A stretch of DNA of 64,000 bases from RPQJ01 sp963696545 (GCA_963696545.1 CAVOKQ010000008.1:62001-126000); one strand, 5' to 3'; positions 15,331-23,574 are shown, counted from the stretch's first letter. A program made the numbers and translations. The notes: a model not told the origin generated them from the letters alone.

Positions 15331-16891
15331 AACGCAGCGTCACGTAGGAGCGTCGCGGCACGGGCTGGCCGTTCGCAAGCCGCGGGCGGAAGCGCCAGTG
15401 GCCGACCGCCTCCGTTGCTGCGGCCTCGAAGACGCCGCTGGGCCGTGCGTCCACGACCTCGATGTCAACCACCGCGCCCGTCTCGGTGATCGTGAACATC
15501 AGTTCGACCCAGCCCTCGACGCCGCTGCGCAAAGCGGCAGCGGGGTAGACCGGGTCGGCGGCGTAGATGCGATCCATGTCGTCGGCCTGTACCGCAAACG
15601 CGCCGACGGAACCCCTGGCCGGTGCTGGCGCAGGCTCGCTCGACGGCACGGGCTGGGTTCGGGAGTCTTTCACGTAGCCGGCGGTCGGCAACGAGGGCAC
15701 GGGCGTGCCGGGAATCCGCGCGCCCTGGAGGCGCTGCTCGGCAATAGCGGCCTTCGCCCGCAGGTCGCCGGCATTGCTGTACCGGGCGGTGAGCGGATCC
15801 GGTCTCACGACCGGGTCGACCACCGCGCGGGTCGCACGGGCCGGCACCGGTTCCGCGGTTGGTGTAATGGGGACCGACTGCAGCGTCGCGACCGATGCGA
15901 CGGTCGGCCGCGGCTCCGCAGGCAGCGGAGCCGGTGGCGGCACCGCCGGCGGCAACGGCTGCGGCGCAAGCAGGCGCGCGAGCCGCGTTGTCGACTCGTC
16001 GTCCGGAGCGACCGCCTGCAGGCGGGACAGCAGGCGCTCGGCCTCGTCGCGATTCCCTGCTCCTGCGGCGTTGCGCGCCTCGAGCGCGACCTTGGCCACG
16101 GTCTTTTCGAGCCCGGCGCGAGCCTCAGGCTGAGCTGGTTGCGCCAGCAGCACTGCCGCAAACAGGTCGAGTGCATTGCGGCCGACCGGGGACTCGTACC
16201 GCCCCGCGTCGAACGCAGCGCGGGCGCGGGAAAGAACCGGGTCTGCCTGCGGGCGCGCGTCCGGCGGTGTGGAGGTGCGCGAGGCGGTTCCGGAAGCAGA
16301 GGTGCCGGCCCCTGGGCCCACGCGATCGCCAACCAGCAGTCCGATCAAGGCGACGAACAATGCCACGCCGGCCGCGACGAACAGCCACTTGCCTGGATCC
16401 ATGCGCCGCGGCAGCACGGTCGAAAGCGGCAGCAGCGGCTGCATCGTCCGCGACTCCCGTCGTTCGACGTGGCAGCGGATCGCCGCCTGCAGGAACATAC
16501 CTGCCCGTTTCGCCGACAGCGGCTTGTGCATGAAGCGGTAGACCCGCCCTTCGCTGATCAGCTGGGCGAGCAGCGCCTCGTCCTCGCGACGACCGGCAAC
16601 CACCACCACGATGTCGGGGAACTGTTCCGAAATCTGCTCGACGAGCGTCGTCGGCTGGGTCGAGACGGCCGCCATGTCGAGCAACAGCACGCCGCAGCGC
16701 CCGGTAAGCAGCAGGTCGACCGACTCCTCGGCCGACCGTGCGCGCCACACTGGATTGCGCTCGCCGATCGCAGCCTTGATCGCGTCGAACAGGACGAGAT
16801 CGGCCGAGAGCACCACGACGTCCACCAGGACGCCGGGGTCGCGGAGTTCTCCCGCGGAATCGGGTGGGCGTCGGAATGCTGGGCTGGGCAT
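15314..16891 (-). CDS. Receiver-like domain fused to TonB C-terminal domain
   Basis: A 525-residue fusion. Residues 22-140 look like a response-regulator receiver: VDVVVLSADLVLFDAI, a strand with D72 (VLLLDMAAV) and K123-P124 (RFMHKPLS). The leading acidic pair is reduced to SAD. A membrane helix lies at about 169-188 (WLFVAAGVALFVALIGLLVG). Residues 205-300 hold tetratricopeptide-like helices (ARAAFDAGRY, EARNAAGAGNRDEAERLLSR). A proline-rich linker follows. The last 90 residues are a TonB C-terminal domain (YPAAALRSGVEGWVELMFTI, GHWRFRPRLANGQPV, YVTLRFNVDG). The cytosolic receiver and periplasmic TonB end imply inside-out coupling. The start ATG at 16891 is a choice, as no good ribosome site is seen. 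No ExbBD genes are nearby. Confidence 0.82.
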   Translation of the reverse strand: MPSPAFRRPPDSAGELRDPGVLVDVVVLSADLVLFDAIKAAIGERNPVWRARSAEESVDLLLTGRCGVLLLDMAAVSTQPTTLVEQISEQFPDIVVVVAGRREDEALLAQLISEGRVYRFMHKPLSAKRAGMFLQAAIRCHVERRESRTMQPLLPLSTVLPRRMDPGKWLFVAAGVALFVALIGLLVGDRVGPGAGTSASGTASRTSTPPDARPQADPVLSRARAAFDAGRYESPVGRNALDLFAAVLLAQPAQPEARAGLEKTVAKVALEARNAAGAGNRDEAERLLSRLQAVAPDDESTTRLARLLAPQPLPPAVPPPAPLPAEPRPTVASVATLQSVPITPTAEPVPARATRAVVDPVVRPDPLTARYSNAGDLRAKAAIAEQRLQGARIPGTPVPSLPTAGYVKDSRTQPVPSSEPAPAPARGSVGAFAVQADDMDRIYAADPVYPAAALRSGVEGWVELMFTITETGAVVDIEVVDARPSGVFEAAATEAVGHWRFRPRLANGQPVPRRSYVTLRFNVDG

Positions 16892-17111
16892 CGGGCGAAT
16901 TGCGCACCATGTTGCCCGGAAGGTCCACAGCCGGAATGCGAAAACCTGAGGCAATTCAAAGTTCAGGCGATCCGGCACCCGCCTTCTGGACCGGGTCCAG
17001 CACTGGCGTCGCTGCGCCGGTGATCGTTGCGGACTCGACATAAGACTGACCCGCGAGCATGATCGCCGCCAGTCCAGCAGAAGGCCGGTACACCGGCTCA
17101 CTCGGAGCACG

Positions 17112-17555
17112 ATGACGCCGGTCAGTTTTACGTCGCGGATCGCGGCGGAGCATCGCGAAGCGCTCGAGCAGCTGCTGTTCTTCAACGGCTGCCAGGACCG
17201 CGTTGCGCGCGGCATCGTGGATGCAATCGACAAGTACGGCCCGCCCGAGATCGTCGCGGATGCCGAATGGCTCCGCGTGAAGGTGGCAGGCCTGCCAGAC
17301 GTGCAGTCGCTGTTCGTCGTGGATGACGCGACCGGGCGGCCGCTCGGCGTCGCCGTCTACACGCGCGCCGACCTCGAGCACGTCACGGTGCTGCACGTCG
17401 GCCTCGGCGAGGAGTACTGCGCCGGCGGCGAGCGCGAGAGCTTGAGGCTGCTGCTCAGGCTGATGAGGGAGATCCGCCGCTCGTCGAAGCGCGTCAAGGG
17501 AGTGCGCCGGCTCAGCGTGCACTACGGCACGCAGCGAGTCCGGGCCCAGGCCTGA
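17112..17555 (+). CDS. Conserved hypothetical protein, GNAT-like
   Basis: A 147-residue soluble protein. Residues 8-45 are helical (EHREALEQLLFFNGCQDRV, then GIVDAIDKYG), followed by strands LRVKVAGLPDVQSLFVVDD, RPLGVAVYTR and EHVTVLHVGLGEEYC, then a helix ESLRLLLRLMREIRRS and a final KGVRRLSVHYG strand. The order strand-strand-strand-helix with a V-G-L-G-E-Y segment resembles GNAT acetyltransferases, but the acetyl-CoA pyrophosphate loop is not obvious. Treat it as GNAT-like only. The ATG at 17112 lies 220 bases from the divergent fusion gene. It abuts the convergent hydrolase stop by one base. Confidence 0.65.
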   Translation: MTPVSFTSRIAAEHREALEQLLFFNGCQDRVARGIVDAIDKYGPPEIVADAEWLRVKVAGLPDVQSLFVVDDATGRPLGVAVYTRADLEHVTVLHVGLGEEYCAGGERESLRLLLRLMREIRRSSKRVKGVRRLSVHYGTQRVRAQA

Positions 17556-18593
17556 TCAGCCACGCGGTTCGCCTAGCAGGTCGCCGATCATCATCCGCAC
17601 GGCCTTGATCTGCGGCGCCGATCGGGTCGCGAAGTCTTCCCCCTCGTATCCCCACCAGTCCCAGCAGCCCATCGGGTTCAGCGGCTGGTAGCTCGGCTCG
17701 ATCTGCGGGAACAGCAGCACGACCTGGTTCGCCGCGGCCGTCTCGAGGTAGCCGGATCCGAGCACGAATTCACGGCCGACGAGCGAGGCGCCCTGCTTGC
17801 AGCCGTGGAAGACCACGTGCAGCCGGCATTTCGTCGCGCCGCCGCTGCGGCAGTCCTGCGGGACGAACAGCAGTCCCTTTGCGGCGAGCCCGGCGCTGCG
17901 CGCGGCATCGGCATACGGCTGCTGGTCGAACTCGGCGAGTTCGCCTTCGCGCGGCGCGCGCCCGGGCTTCATGCTGCCGTAGAGGAATCCGAGCAGTTCC
18001 GCCGCGCCGTCGTAGTCGCACTTGCCGACGAACGGCGGCTCGGTCACGTCGCACGGCTTGGCATCGGCGCGCGCGGTCGGGAACGTGTGGCCGGCCCGCT
18101 CGAGCTCGACGCGCCTCACGTTCGCCGGGTCGACCAGCGCCTCGTAATACTCCTGGACGGCATCCGCGACCGGCTTCTGTACGTACGGGTCGAGGCTGCC
18201 GTGGAAGATCCAGACCCGGTCCGACGCAAGGCCGGCGATCGGATCGATGGCGCCCTCGAGTGCGAGCTGGCTCGTCAATTCGATCAGGCCGCCGGTTGGG
18301 ATCCTTTCGTCGGCCTTCATGCAGCGCCCGAGCGAATGCCGGATCGAGCCCGACGAACAGTAGTACGGGGCTCCGGCGATCAGTGCCGCGCCATTCACGA
18401 GCTGCGAATGCGCGACGTGGAACTGGGTCGCCATGCTGGCGCCTGCGGAGAGGCCCGAGACCGTCACCGAGGCCGGGTCGATCGGCAGCGGTACGAGCCG
18501 ACCGGCGTCGGTCGCGGGCTTGCTGCAGGCCGCAAGCATGATCGCCATTGCAGCGAGAGCGCAGACGCGCACCCGCGAACCAGCCGGGCCCAT
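17556..18593 (-). CDS. PHB-depolymerase-like esterase lipoprotein
   Basis: A 345-residue secreted hydrolase. The signal peptide MGPAGSRVRVCALAAMAIML is followed by a lipobox, LAAC. The nucleophile elbow is VSGLSAGASMA with S49. Other conserved features are GAPYYCSS, DRVWIFHGSLDPYVQ (likely acid), a histidine in LERAGHTFPT, KCRLHVVFHGCKQG and GCWDWWGY. These are typical of the PHB depolymerase family. It may cleave extracellular or periplasmic polyesters, or simple esters. The ATG at 18593 gives a clean signal peptide. A GTG at 18620 would add nine residues before it. A phasin-like gene at 29216 is the only other possible polyester link in the window. Confidence 0.83.
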   Translation of the reverse strand: MGPAGSRVRVCALAAMAIMLAACSKPATDAGRLVPLPIDPASVTVSGLSAGASMATQFHVAHSQLVNGAALIAGAPYYCSSGSIRHSLGRCMKADERIPTGGLIELTSQLALEGAIDPIAGLASDRVWIFHGSLDPYVQKPVADAVQEYYEALVDPANVRRVELERAGHTFPTARADAKPCDVTEPPFVGKCDYDGAAELLGFLYGSMKPGRAPREGELAEFDQQPYADAARSAGLAAKGLLFVPQDCRSGGATKCRLHVVFHGCKQGASLVGREFVLGSGYLETAAANQVVLLFPQIEPSYQPLNPMGCWDWWGYEGEDFATRSAPQIKAVRMMIGDLLGEPRG

Positions 18594-18844
18594 TGTGACG
18601 AACTCCGAATCGTTGACCACCGGTCATACTCCTGCCGTCACGACGGCAGGATCGCCGGTCCGTGATGTTCTGCGAGGCGTCGCCAAACGAGTTGCTGCGA
18701 GATGCCGCCCGAGAGATAGTGTGGCAGTCAGTCGAGGTCTCGATCGCCGCAGCCGGGTAGCGCGATTCTGTCCAAACCGCAGCGCTGCCGCAACGAACGT
18801 CGGGACACTCTGCCAGGACCAGGACGACGAGGATACGGTGATTC

Positions 18845-19708
18845 GTGAGCGGATCGAATTGGCAGGACAGGTATTTCGCCTCGAACGACGGACTGCGGTT
18901 GCACTACCGTGACTACGCCGCCGCGGAGCCCGGCCGCGTGCCGGTGCTCTGCCTGCCCGGGCTGACGCGCAACTGCCGCGACTTCGAGACGGTCGCGCCG
19001 CGCATCCAGCGGACGCGCCGCGTGCTGTGCGCGGACCTGCGCGGCCGTGGACTGTCACAGCACGACCCGAACTGGCAGAACTATCACCCCGGTACTTATG
19101 TAACGGACGTCGCGCGGCTGCTCGCGGATGCGGGCGTGCCGCGCGTGATCATCCTCGGCACGTCGCTCGGCGGCATCCTCGCGATGCTGGTCGCGGCGAC
19201 CACGCCGCAGGTGCTGGTCGGTGTGATCCTGAACGATGTCGGACCCGAGGTCGCCGCCGAGGGTCTGAGGCGGATCTCGACCTACGTCGGCAAGAGTCCG
19301 CAGGTCGGCAGCTGGGCCGAGGCGGCTATGCAGGCGAAGGCCACCTACGGCCTCGCGTGGCCAGATGCGAGCGATGACGACTGGATGAATTTCGCGCGCC
19401 GCAGCTATACCGAGGTCGAAGGCATGCCGCGGCTCGCGATGGACCCGATGATCGGCGAGGCCGTGCGGGCCGCGCCGGCCGGCGCTGCGCCCGACTTGTG
19501 GCCCGTGTTCGGCGCGCTGAAGCCGATCCCGACGCTCGCGTTGCGCGGCGCGATCTCGGACGTGCTGTCGCAGCAGACGTTCGACCGCATGGCGACGGAG
19601 AAGCCCGACCTGGTGCGTGTCACGGTCGCCGGCCGCGGTCACCCGCCGATGCTCGACGAGCCCGTCAGCGTCGCGGCGATCGACGCGTTCCTCGCACGGC
19701 TCGATTGA
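18845..19708 (+). CDS. Alpha/beta hydrolase
   Basis: A 287-residue alpha/beta hydrolase without a signal peptide. The oxyanion region is VLCLPGLTRNCRDFE, the strand-helix ADLRGRGLSQHD follows, the nucleophile elbow is ILGTSLGGILAM, the acid is probably the Asp of LRGAISDVLS and the catalytic histidine is in AGRGHPPMLDEP. The layout is like haloalkane dehalogenase and ester-hydrolase relatives, with substrate unknown. GTG at 18845 is the start. The endonuclease/exonuclease-family gene begins 24 bases after its stop on the same strand, so both may share a transcript. No operator is evident in the 224 bases upstream. Confidence 0.87.
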   Translation: MSGSNWQDRYFASNDGLRLHYRDYAAAEPGRVPVLCLPGLTRNCRDFETVAPRIQRTRRVLCADLRGRGLSQHDPNWQNYHPGTYVTDVARLLADAGVPRVIILGTSLGGILAMLVAATTPQVLVGVILNDVGPEVAAEGLRRISTYVGKSPQVGSWAEAAMQAKATYGLAWPDASDDDWMNFARRSYTEVEGMPRLAMDPMIGEAVRAAPAGAAPDLWPVFGALKPIPTLALRGAISDVLSQQTFDRMATEKPDLVRVTVAGRGHPPMLDEPVSVAAIDAFLARLD

Positions 19709-19731
19709 CCGATCGCACAGGCCCGCGACTG

Positions 19732-20685
19732 ATGCGCATACCCGGCAACACGACCGCGTGGCTGCAGGTGGCTCTCGCGGGCCTCGGCCTCGTAACGGTG
19801 CTTGCGCTCGCGGCGCCGCTCGGGTGGCCGTTCGAGCTGTTCGCGCATTTCCGTGCGCAGTACGCGACAGCGGCACTCTTGCTTGCGGTCGTGCTGCTGC
19901 TGCTCGGCAGTCGGCGCGCTGCCGCCATCGCGGCAGTGCTCGTCGTGTTTCACGCACTGCCTGCAATGCAGCGCACGGTGGCGGACGAGCCGTCGTCGGC
20001 CTGCAGCGGTCCGGCGTTCACGGTCGTCACGGCGAACCTGCAGTTCAGCAACCACGATACGGGGCGCTTCATCGACTGGCTCGAAGCGCATCCGGCCGAC
20101 CTCGTGGTGCTGCAGGAGGTTACCGGAGCCTGGCAGGGTGCGCTGCTGCAGGTCGCGGGCTATCAGCACCGCAACTTCCACGTGCGCGAGGATCCGTACG
20201 GGCTCGGCGTGCTGAGCCACTGGCCAGTCGAGGAGTTCGAACTGCAGGACCTGGCCGGCGACGGACTACCGTCGATGTCGGGTCGTGTCGAGATCGAAGG
20301 GCAACCGCTGCGGTTCCTGGCCCTGCACACCCACTGGCCGGTCCTTCCGGGACTGGCCCGTCAGCGTGATCGCTCGCTAGACAATGCCGCGATGCTGCTG
20401 CGCTCGGCGAGTGGTCCGGCCGTGGCACTCGGCGATCTCAACCTGACCGCCTACTCTCCGGTGTTCGCGCGTTTCCTCGAAGCGGCCGGCCTGCACGACG
20501 TGATGAATGGCGCGCGCTGGCAACCGACGTGGATGGCCGGCTTCTGGCCACTCGCACTCAGGATCGACCACGTTCTGGTCACGCCAGATCTCTGCGTCGA
20601 GCAGGCCGAAGTCGGACCTTCGATCGGCTCCGATCACCGGCCGGTGATCGCCCGCCTGCGATTCGCAGCCACCGCCGCCAACTGA
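19732..20685 (+). CDS. Membrane-anchored endonuclease/exonuclease/phosphatase family protein
   Basis: A 317-residue protein with three N-terminal membrane segments (about residues 8-28, 40-60 and 62-80), followed by an EEP domain. Motifs include VVTANLQFSNHD (metal-binding Asn), DLVVLQEVTGAW (catalytic Glu), GLGVLSHWPVEE, LALHTHWPV, ALGDLNLTAYSP, and the final GSDHRPVIARLRF pair. This set fits Mg2+-dependent phosphodiesterases. Members of this form (sometimes annotated YbhP-like or YafD-like) are not well characterised. The catalytic domain would face the periplasm if the helices insert as a standard odd-number anchor, but this is uncertain. It is followed by the palindromic element at 20712-20891. 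Confidence 0.85.
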   Translation: MRIPGNTTAWLQVALAGLGLVTVLALAAPLGWPFELFAHFRAQYATAALLLAVVLLLLGSRRAAAIAAVLVVFHALPAMQRTVADEPSSACSGPAFTVVTANLQFSNHDTGRFIDWLEAHPADLVVLQEVTGAWQGALLQVAGYQHRNFHVREDPYGLGVLSHWPVEEFELQDLAGDGLPSMSGRVEIEGQPLRFLALHTHWPVLPGLARQRDRSLDNAAMLLRSASGPAVALGDLNLTAYSPVFARFLEAAGLHDVMNGARWQPTWMAGFWPLALRIDHVLVTPDLCVEQAEVGPSIGSDHRPVIARLRFAATAAN

Positions 20686-20711
20686 AAGCCGCAGGCGTCG
20701 CGCAGCATCCT

Positions 20712-20891
20712 CCCCGAAGCGCATGAGTGCGCGTTCCTTGGTGCCGTTCCGGGTGCCGGTGGGCTTCCCGAAACCGTCCGCGGCATGGACGCCGCGGCCG
20801 GAGGCCCCAGGGATGGGTTCACGCCGTTTTCGGGAAGCCCTCCGACATCCGGATCGGCCCGGGGACTGACAGCTCCGAAAACGCTTCGGGG
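20712..20891. repeat. Nested palindromic element
   Basis: Four nested or adjacent inverted repeats lie in 180 non-coding bases. The outer arms CCCCGAAGCG (20712-20721) and CGCTTCGGGG (20882-20891) are perfect. Inside are GCGCA/TGCGC (20719-20732), GGGCTTCCCGAAA (20761-20773) with its exact complement at 20828-20840, and CCGCGGC/GCCGCGG (20778-20797). From memory the central string around CGGCATGG and CCCAGGGATGGGTT is a dispersed intergenic repeat in high-GC gammaproteobacteria. It probably folds into a branched RNA or DNA structure. No transposase is adjacent. Confidence 0.6.
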
Positions 20892-20903
20892 CGAACGCCG
20901 CGC

Positions 20904-21827
20904 TCAGTCCGCGGCGAGCGTCTCGCCGGTCGGTGGCGGAAACTCCCGGCAGCACTCGATCAGCCAGCCGCGAAACCGCACCACCTTCGGCAGCGAGAAG
21001 CTGTCCGGCGGCGCCACCATGTACCACGCATTGTGCTGCTGCACGCTCGGCATCATCGGCCGCACGAGCCGGCCGGCGGCGAGATCGGCCGCGACCAGCG
21101 ACCACCGGGCGAGCGCGACGCCCTTGCCCTGTTCGACCGCAGTCAGCGTCGCCGCCGAGTCCTCGGCCATCGGCACCGTCTCGGCGCGCGTCGTGTCGCC
21201 GCCGACTCGCCGCAGCCAGGCCACCCACGGCTCGGCCCGACTGTGGATCAGCGTATAGCGGGCGAAGTCGTTCAGCGTCTCGATCGGCCCGAGCTTCGCC
21301 AGCAGCGCAGGGCTGCAGACCGGGAACACCCACTCGTCGAGCAGCCGCTCGGCCTTGAGCCCGGCCCACTGGCCCGACCCGTACAGGATCGCGGCATGGA
21401 AGTCGTCGCGGCTGAAGTCGAGCGCCGCGCGCGACGGGCCGAAGCGGACCTCGATCTCGGGATGGCGGCGCGTAAACTCGCCGAGCCGGGGCAGCAGCCA
21501 GCGCTGCAGGAACTCGCTCGGCACGCTCAGGTTCAGCATGCCGCCGACCCGTTCCCGGCGCAGGCGATCCACCGCGCGGCGCAACTCGTCGAGACCGCGG
21601 CGGACACCCGGCAGCAGCTCGGCGCCTTCCTGGGTCAGCGCGACGGCCCGGGTGTGGCGGCGGAACAGCGGCACGCCGATGTCGGCCTCGAGCGACTTGA
21701 TCTGCGCGCTGACGGCCGCGGTGGTCACGCCAAGTTCCTTCGCGGCCGCGGTGAAGCTCAGGTGCGTCGCAACTGCCTCGAAAACGCGCAGCGCGTTCAG
21801 CGGCAACCGGCCGGGTTCGACAGACAT
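20904..21827 (-). CDS. LysR-family regulator, GcvA-like
   Basis: A 307-residue LysR-type regulator. The winged helix-turn-helix covers residues 5-65 (LPLNALRVFEAVATHLSFTAAAKELGVTTAAVSAQIKSLE, here split by known helices), with PLFRRHTRAVALTQ after it. The effector domain begins near 90 (GMLNLSVPSEFLQRWLLPRL) and includes HAAILYGSGQW, a typical GcvA-subgroup segment, and HSRAEPWVAWL. The ATG at 21827 fits the family N-terminus. A TTG at 21860 would extend it by 11 residues. It is divergent from the RidA gene, with 95 bases between the starts and an inverted repeat in between, so RidA is a probable target. Confidence 0.88.
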   Translation of the reverse strand: MSVEPGRLPLNALRVFEAVATHLSFTAAAKELGVTTAAVSAQIKSLEADIGVPLFRRHTRAVALTQEGAELLPGVRRGLDELRRAVDRLRRERVGGMLNLSVPSEFLQRWLLPRLGEFTRRHPEIEVRFGPSRAALDFSRDDFHAAILYGSGQWAGLKAERLLDEWVFPVCSPALLAKLGPIETLNDFARYTLIHSRAEPWVAWLRRVGGDTTRAETVPMAEDSAATLTAVEQGKGVALARWSLVAADLAAGRLVRPMMPSVQQHNAWYMVAPPDSFSLPKVVRFRGWLIECCREFPPPTGETLAAD

Positions 21828-21847
21828 CAAGACCGCCTCGAGTAAAC

Positions 21848-21862
21848 TATTGGTTGACAATA
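21848..21862. promoter_or_regulatory. Inverted repeat, candidate LysR site
   Basis: TATTG-gttga-CAATA at 21848-21862 is a perfect 5-bp inverted repeat with a 5-base spacer. It lies between the divergent LysR and RidA starts and overlaps a TTGACA hexamer (21854-21859). It includes a T-N11-A spacing (21848 to 21860). Binding is inferred. Confidence 0.5.
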
Positions 21863-21922
21863 CTTTCCAGCAGCCTTGTTCGCAAGGCCTTCGGTCTACG
21901 TCTATCGAGGGAAACTGAAAAA

Positions 21923-22315
21923 ATGAACCAACGCACGAACTTCTCGACCGGCACGCCCTGGGAGCCGGTCGTCGGCTACTCGCGGGCGGTGCGGGTCGGT
22001 CCGCACGTCTGGATCGCCGGCACCACAGCGACCGGCCCGGACGGCCGGCTCGTCGCGCCGGGTGACGCCGCCGGGCAGGCTCGCCAGGTACTCGAGAACG
22101 TCAGGATCGCGCTCGAGCGGGCCGGGGCGCGTCTCGAGCACGTCGTGCGGACGCGGATCTATGTCCGCGACGTCCGCGACTGGGAAGCGGTCGGGCGGGT
22201 GCACGGCGAGTACTTCGGCGCGATCCGGCCGGCATCGGCGATGGTCGAGGTCAGCGGGCTCGTCGACCCGGCAATGCTGGTCGAGATCGAAGTCGACGCA
22301 TACGTGACCAGCTGA
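21923..22315 (+). CDS. RidA family (reactive intermediate deaminase) protein
   Basis: A 130-residue RidA/YjgF/YER057c-like protein. Visible residues are SRAVRVGPHVWIAGTTATGPDG, GDAAGQARQVLENVRIALERAG, LEHVVRTRIYVRDVRDWEAVGRVHGEYFG, RPASAMVEVSGLVDPAMLVEIEVDAY. Members act as trimers that hydrolyse enamine/imine intermediates released by PLP enzymes. The Arg usually required for deaminase activity is in the IRPASAM region and is present. The start is ATG at 21923 with an AAAAA leader and a weak GGGAAAC upstream. It is divergent from a LysR gene, its likely regulator. It is not adjacent to a clear PLP enzyme. Confidence 0.9.
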   Translation: MNQRTNFSTGTPWEPVVGYSRAVRVGPHVWIAGTTATGPDGRLVAPGDAAGQARQVLENVRIALERAGARLEHVVRTRIYVRDVRDWEAVGRVHGEYFGAIRPASAMVEVSGLVDPAMLVEIEVDAYVTS

Positions 22316-22363
22316 AACCGCGCCGGACGCCAGCACGAATTAGTGGGCTCGGAGGAACACCCC

Positions 22364-22894
22364 ATGATCACCGCCTGCCGTCTCGGCGTGATCGCGCTCG
22401 CCGCCATGCTGTCAGCCTGCTCGTCCACGCCCACGATCCCGACCGCGAAGAACGTCGACCTGCCGCGCTTCATGGGCGACTGGTACGTGATCGCCAACAT
22501 CCCCACCCGGTGGGAACGTGAGGCGTACAACGCCGTCGAGTCCTACAAGCTGGACCCGGACGGGTCGATTGCCACCACGTTCACGTTCCGCGAAGGCGCC
22601 TTCGACGGTCCGGAGAAGGTGATGCGGCCGCGCGGGTTCGTCCGGGACCGCACGACGAACGCGACCTGGGGCATGCAGTTCGTCTGGCCGATCAAGGCCG
22701 AGTACCTGGTTGCGCACGTGGACCCCGGCTACACCGAGACGATCATCGCCCGCAGCCAGCTCGACTACGTCTGGATCATGGCTCGCAAGCCCGTGCTTGC
22801 CGAGCGGGATTACCAGCGTCTGGTCGGGATGGTCGCGGAACTGGGGTACGATACGTCGAAGCTGCAGAAGGTTCCGCAGCGCTGGGGAGAATGA
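22364..22894 (+). CDS. Lipocalin-family outer-membrane lipoprotein (Blc-like)
   Basis: A 176-residue lipocalin. The signal peptide MITACRLGVIALAAMLSAC ends in a lipobox (LSAC), as in Blc lipoproteins. The lipocalin signature is RFMGDWYVIANIPTRWE (G-x-W motif), with YNAVESYKLDPDGSIATTF, ATWGMQFVWPIKAEYLVAHVDPGY and a terminal DYVWIMARKPVL matching the second and third conserved regions. These proteins bind lysophospholipids or fatty acids at the inner face of the outer membrane. GGAGGA lies eight bases before the ATG at 22364, which decides this start over an upstream GTG. It ends 13 bases before dodecin. Confidence 0.9.
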   Translation: MITACRLGVIALAAMLSACSSTPTIPTAKNVDLPRFMGDWYVIANIPTRWEREAYNAVESYKLDPDGSIATTFTFREGAFDGPEKVMRPRGFVRDRTTNATWGMQFVWPIKAEYLVAHVDPGYTETIIARSQLDYVWIMARKPVLAERDYQRLVGMVAELGYDTSKLQKVPQRWGE

Positions 22895-22907
22895 ATAAGG
22901 AGTCGCC

Positions 22908-23114
22908 ATGTCAGTCGCAAAAATCACCGAAATCACGTCCACATCCAAGAAGAGCTTCGACGACGCCGTCGCCAGCGGCATCAAGCGGGCCAGCAAGACG
23001 ATCCACGGCATCTCGGGTGCCTGGATCGCGGACCAGGAAGTCACCGTCAAGGCCGGCAAGGTCACCGAGTACAAGGTGCGCCTGAAGCTCACGTTCGTCC
23101 TCGACGACAAGTAA
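22908..23114 (+). CDS. Dodecin-family flavin-binding protein
   Basis: A 68-residue dodecin: SVAKITEITSTSKKSFDDAVASGIKRASKTIHGISGAWI, here read as separate short strands and one helix, with the flavin-stacking W39 in GAWIADQEV and a downstream Gln. The end VRLKLTFVLDD gives the final strand. Dodecins form dodecamers that store or buffer riboflavin, FMN or CoA. A good AAGGAG leader is present before ATG. It lies 13 bases after the lipocalin gene and 51 before the rhodanese gene, all on one strand, perhaps as an envelope/stress unit. Confidence 0.92.
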   Translation: MSVAKITEITSTSKKSFDDAVASGIKRASKTIHGISGAWIADQEVTVKAGKVTEYKVRLKLTFVLDDK

Positions 23115-23165
23115 GCACTCGTCAGCGCGTCCGCGGCTCGGGCCGCGGCGCACAGGAGTACGTCG

Positions 23166-23567
23166 ATGAAGCGCTGGAGTATCGCTGCGGTCGCGTCGTG
23201 CCTGCTGGCTGCCTCGATGGCGATGGCGGCTCCGCCGCCGGTCACGCCGCAACAGTTGCACGAGCTGCAGGCGCAGAACGATCCTTCGCTGCTCGTGCTC
23301 GACGTGCGCTCGCCCGAGGAGTTCGTCGCGGGTCACGTACCGGGCGCGGTCAACATTCCGCAAGACCAGGTCGCGTCGCGACTCGCCGAGATCCCGAAGG
23401 ACAAGGAAGTCGTGCTGTACTGTCGTTCAGGAAGGCGCTCCGGGCTCGCCGCTGAAACGCTCGAAGCCAACGGCTACAAGAACCTGCGGCAACTGCAGGG
23501 CGACATGCCCGGCTGGGAGAAAGCGGGCCTGCCGGTTGAGGCCGCCGGGCAGAAGCCGACGGACTGA
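23166..23567 (+). CDS. Periplasmic rhodanese-like sulfurtransferase
   Basis: A 133-residue single-domain rhodanese with a cleavable signal peptide (ending AASMAMA about residue 22). The domain runs from TPQQLHELQAQNDPSLLVLDVRSPEEFVAGHVPGA to the end (shown here only in pieces), with the active-site loop YCRSGRRSGLA (Cys of CRSGRR) and DMPGWEKAGLPV. Such proteins transfer sulfane sulfur. The export signal points to a periplasmic role, but the acceptor is unknown. A GGAG leader lies upstream of the ATG. It is convergent with the PLP enzyme gene, with seven bases between stops. Confidence 0.87.
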   Translation: MKRWSIAAVASCLLAASMAMAAPPPVTPQQLHELQAQNDPSLLVLDVRSPEEFVAGHVPGAVNIPQDQVASRLAEIPKDKEVVLYCRSGRRSGLAAETLEANGYKNLRQLQGDMPGWEKAGLPVEAAGQKPTD

Positions 23568-23574
23568 GCCGCGC

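Noticed and set aside
15176..17023. A 615-codon plus-strand frame
   Set aside because: It is antisense to the REC/TonB fusion and has no recognisable domain.
20785..21258. Reading frames in the palindromic element
   Set aside because: They arise from repeated GC-rich palindromes and the antisense of LysR. No protein family fits.
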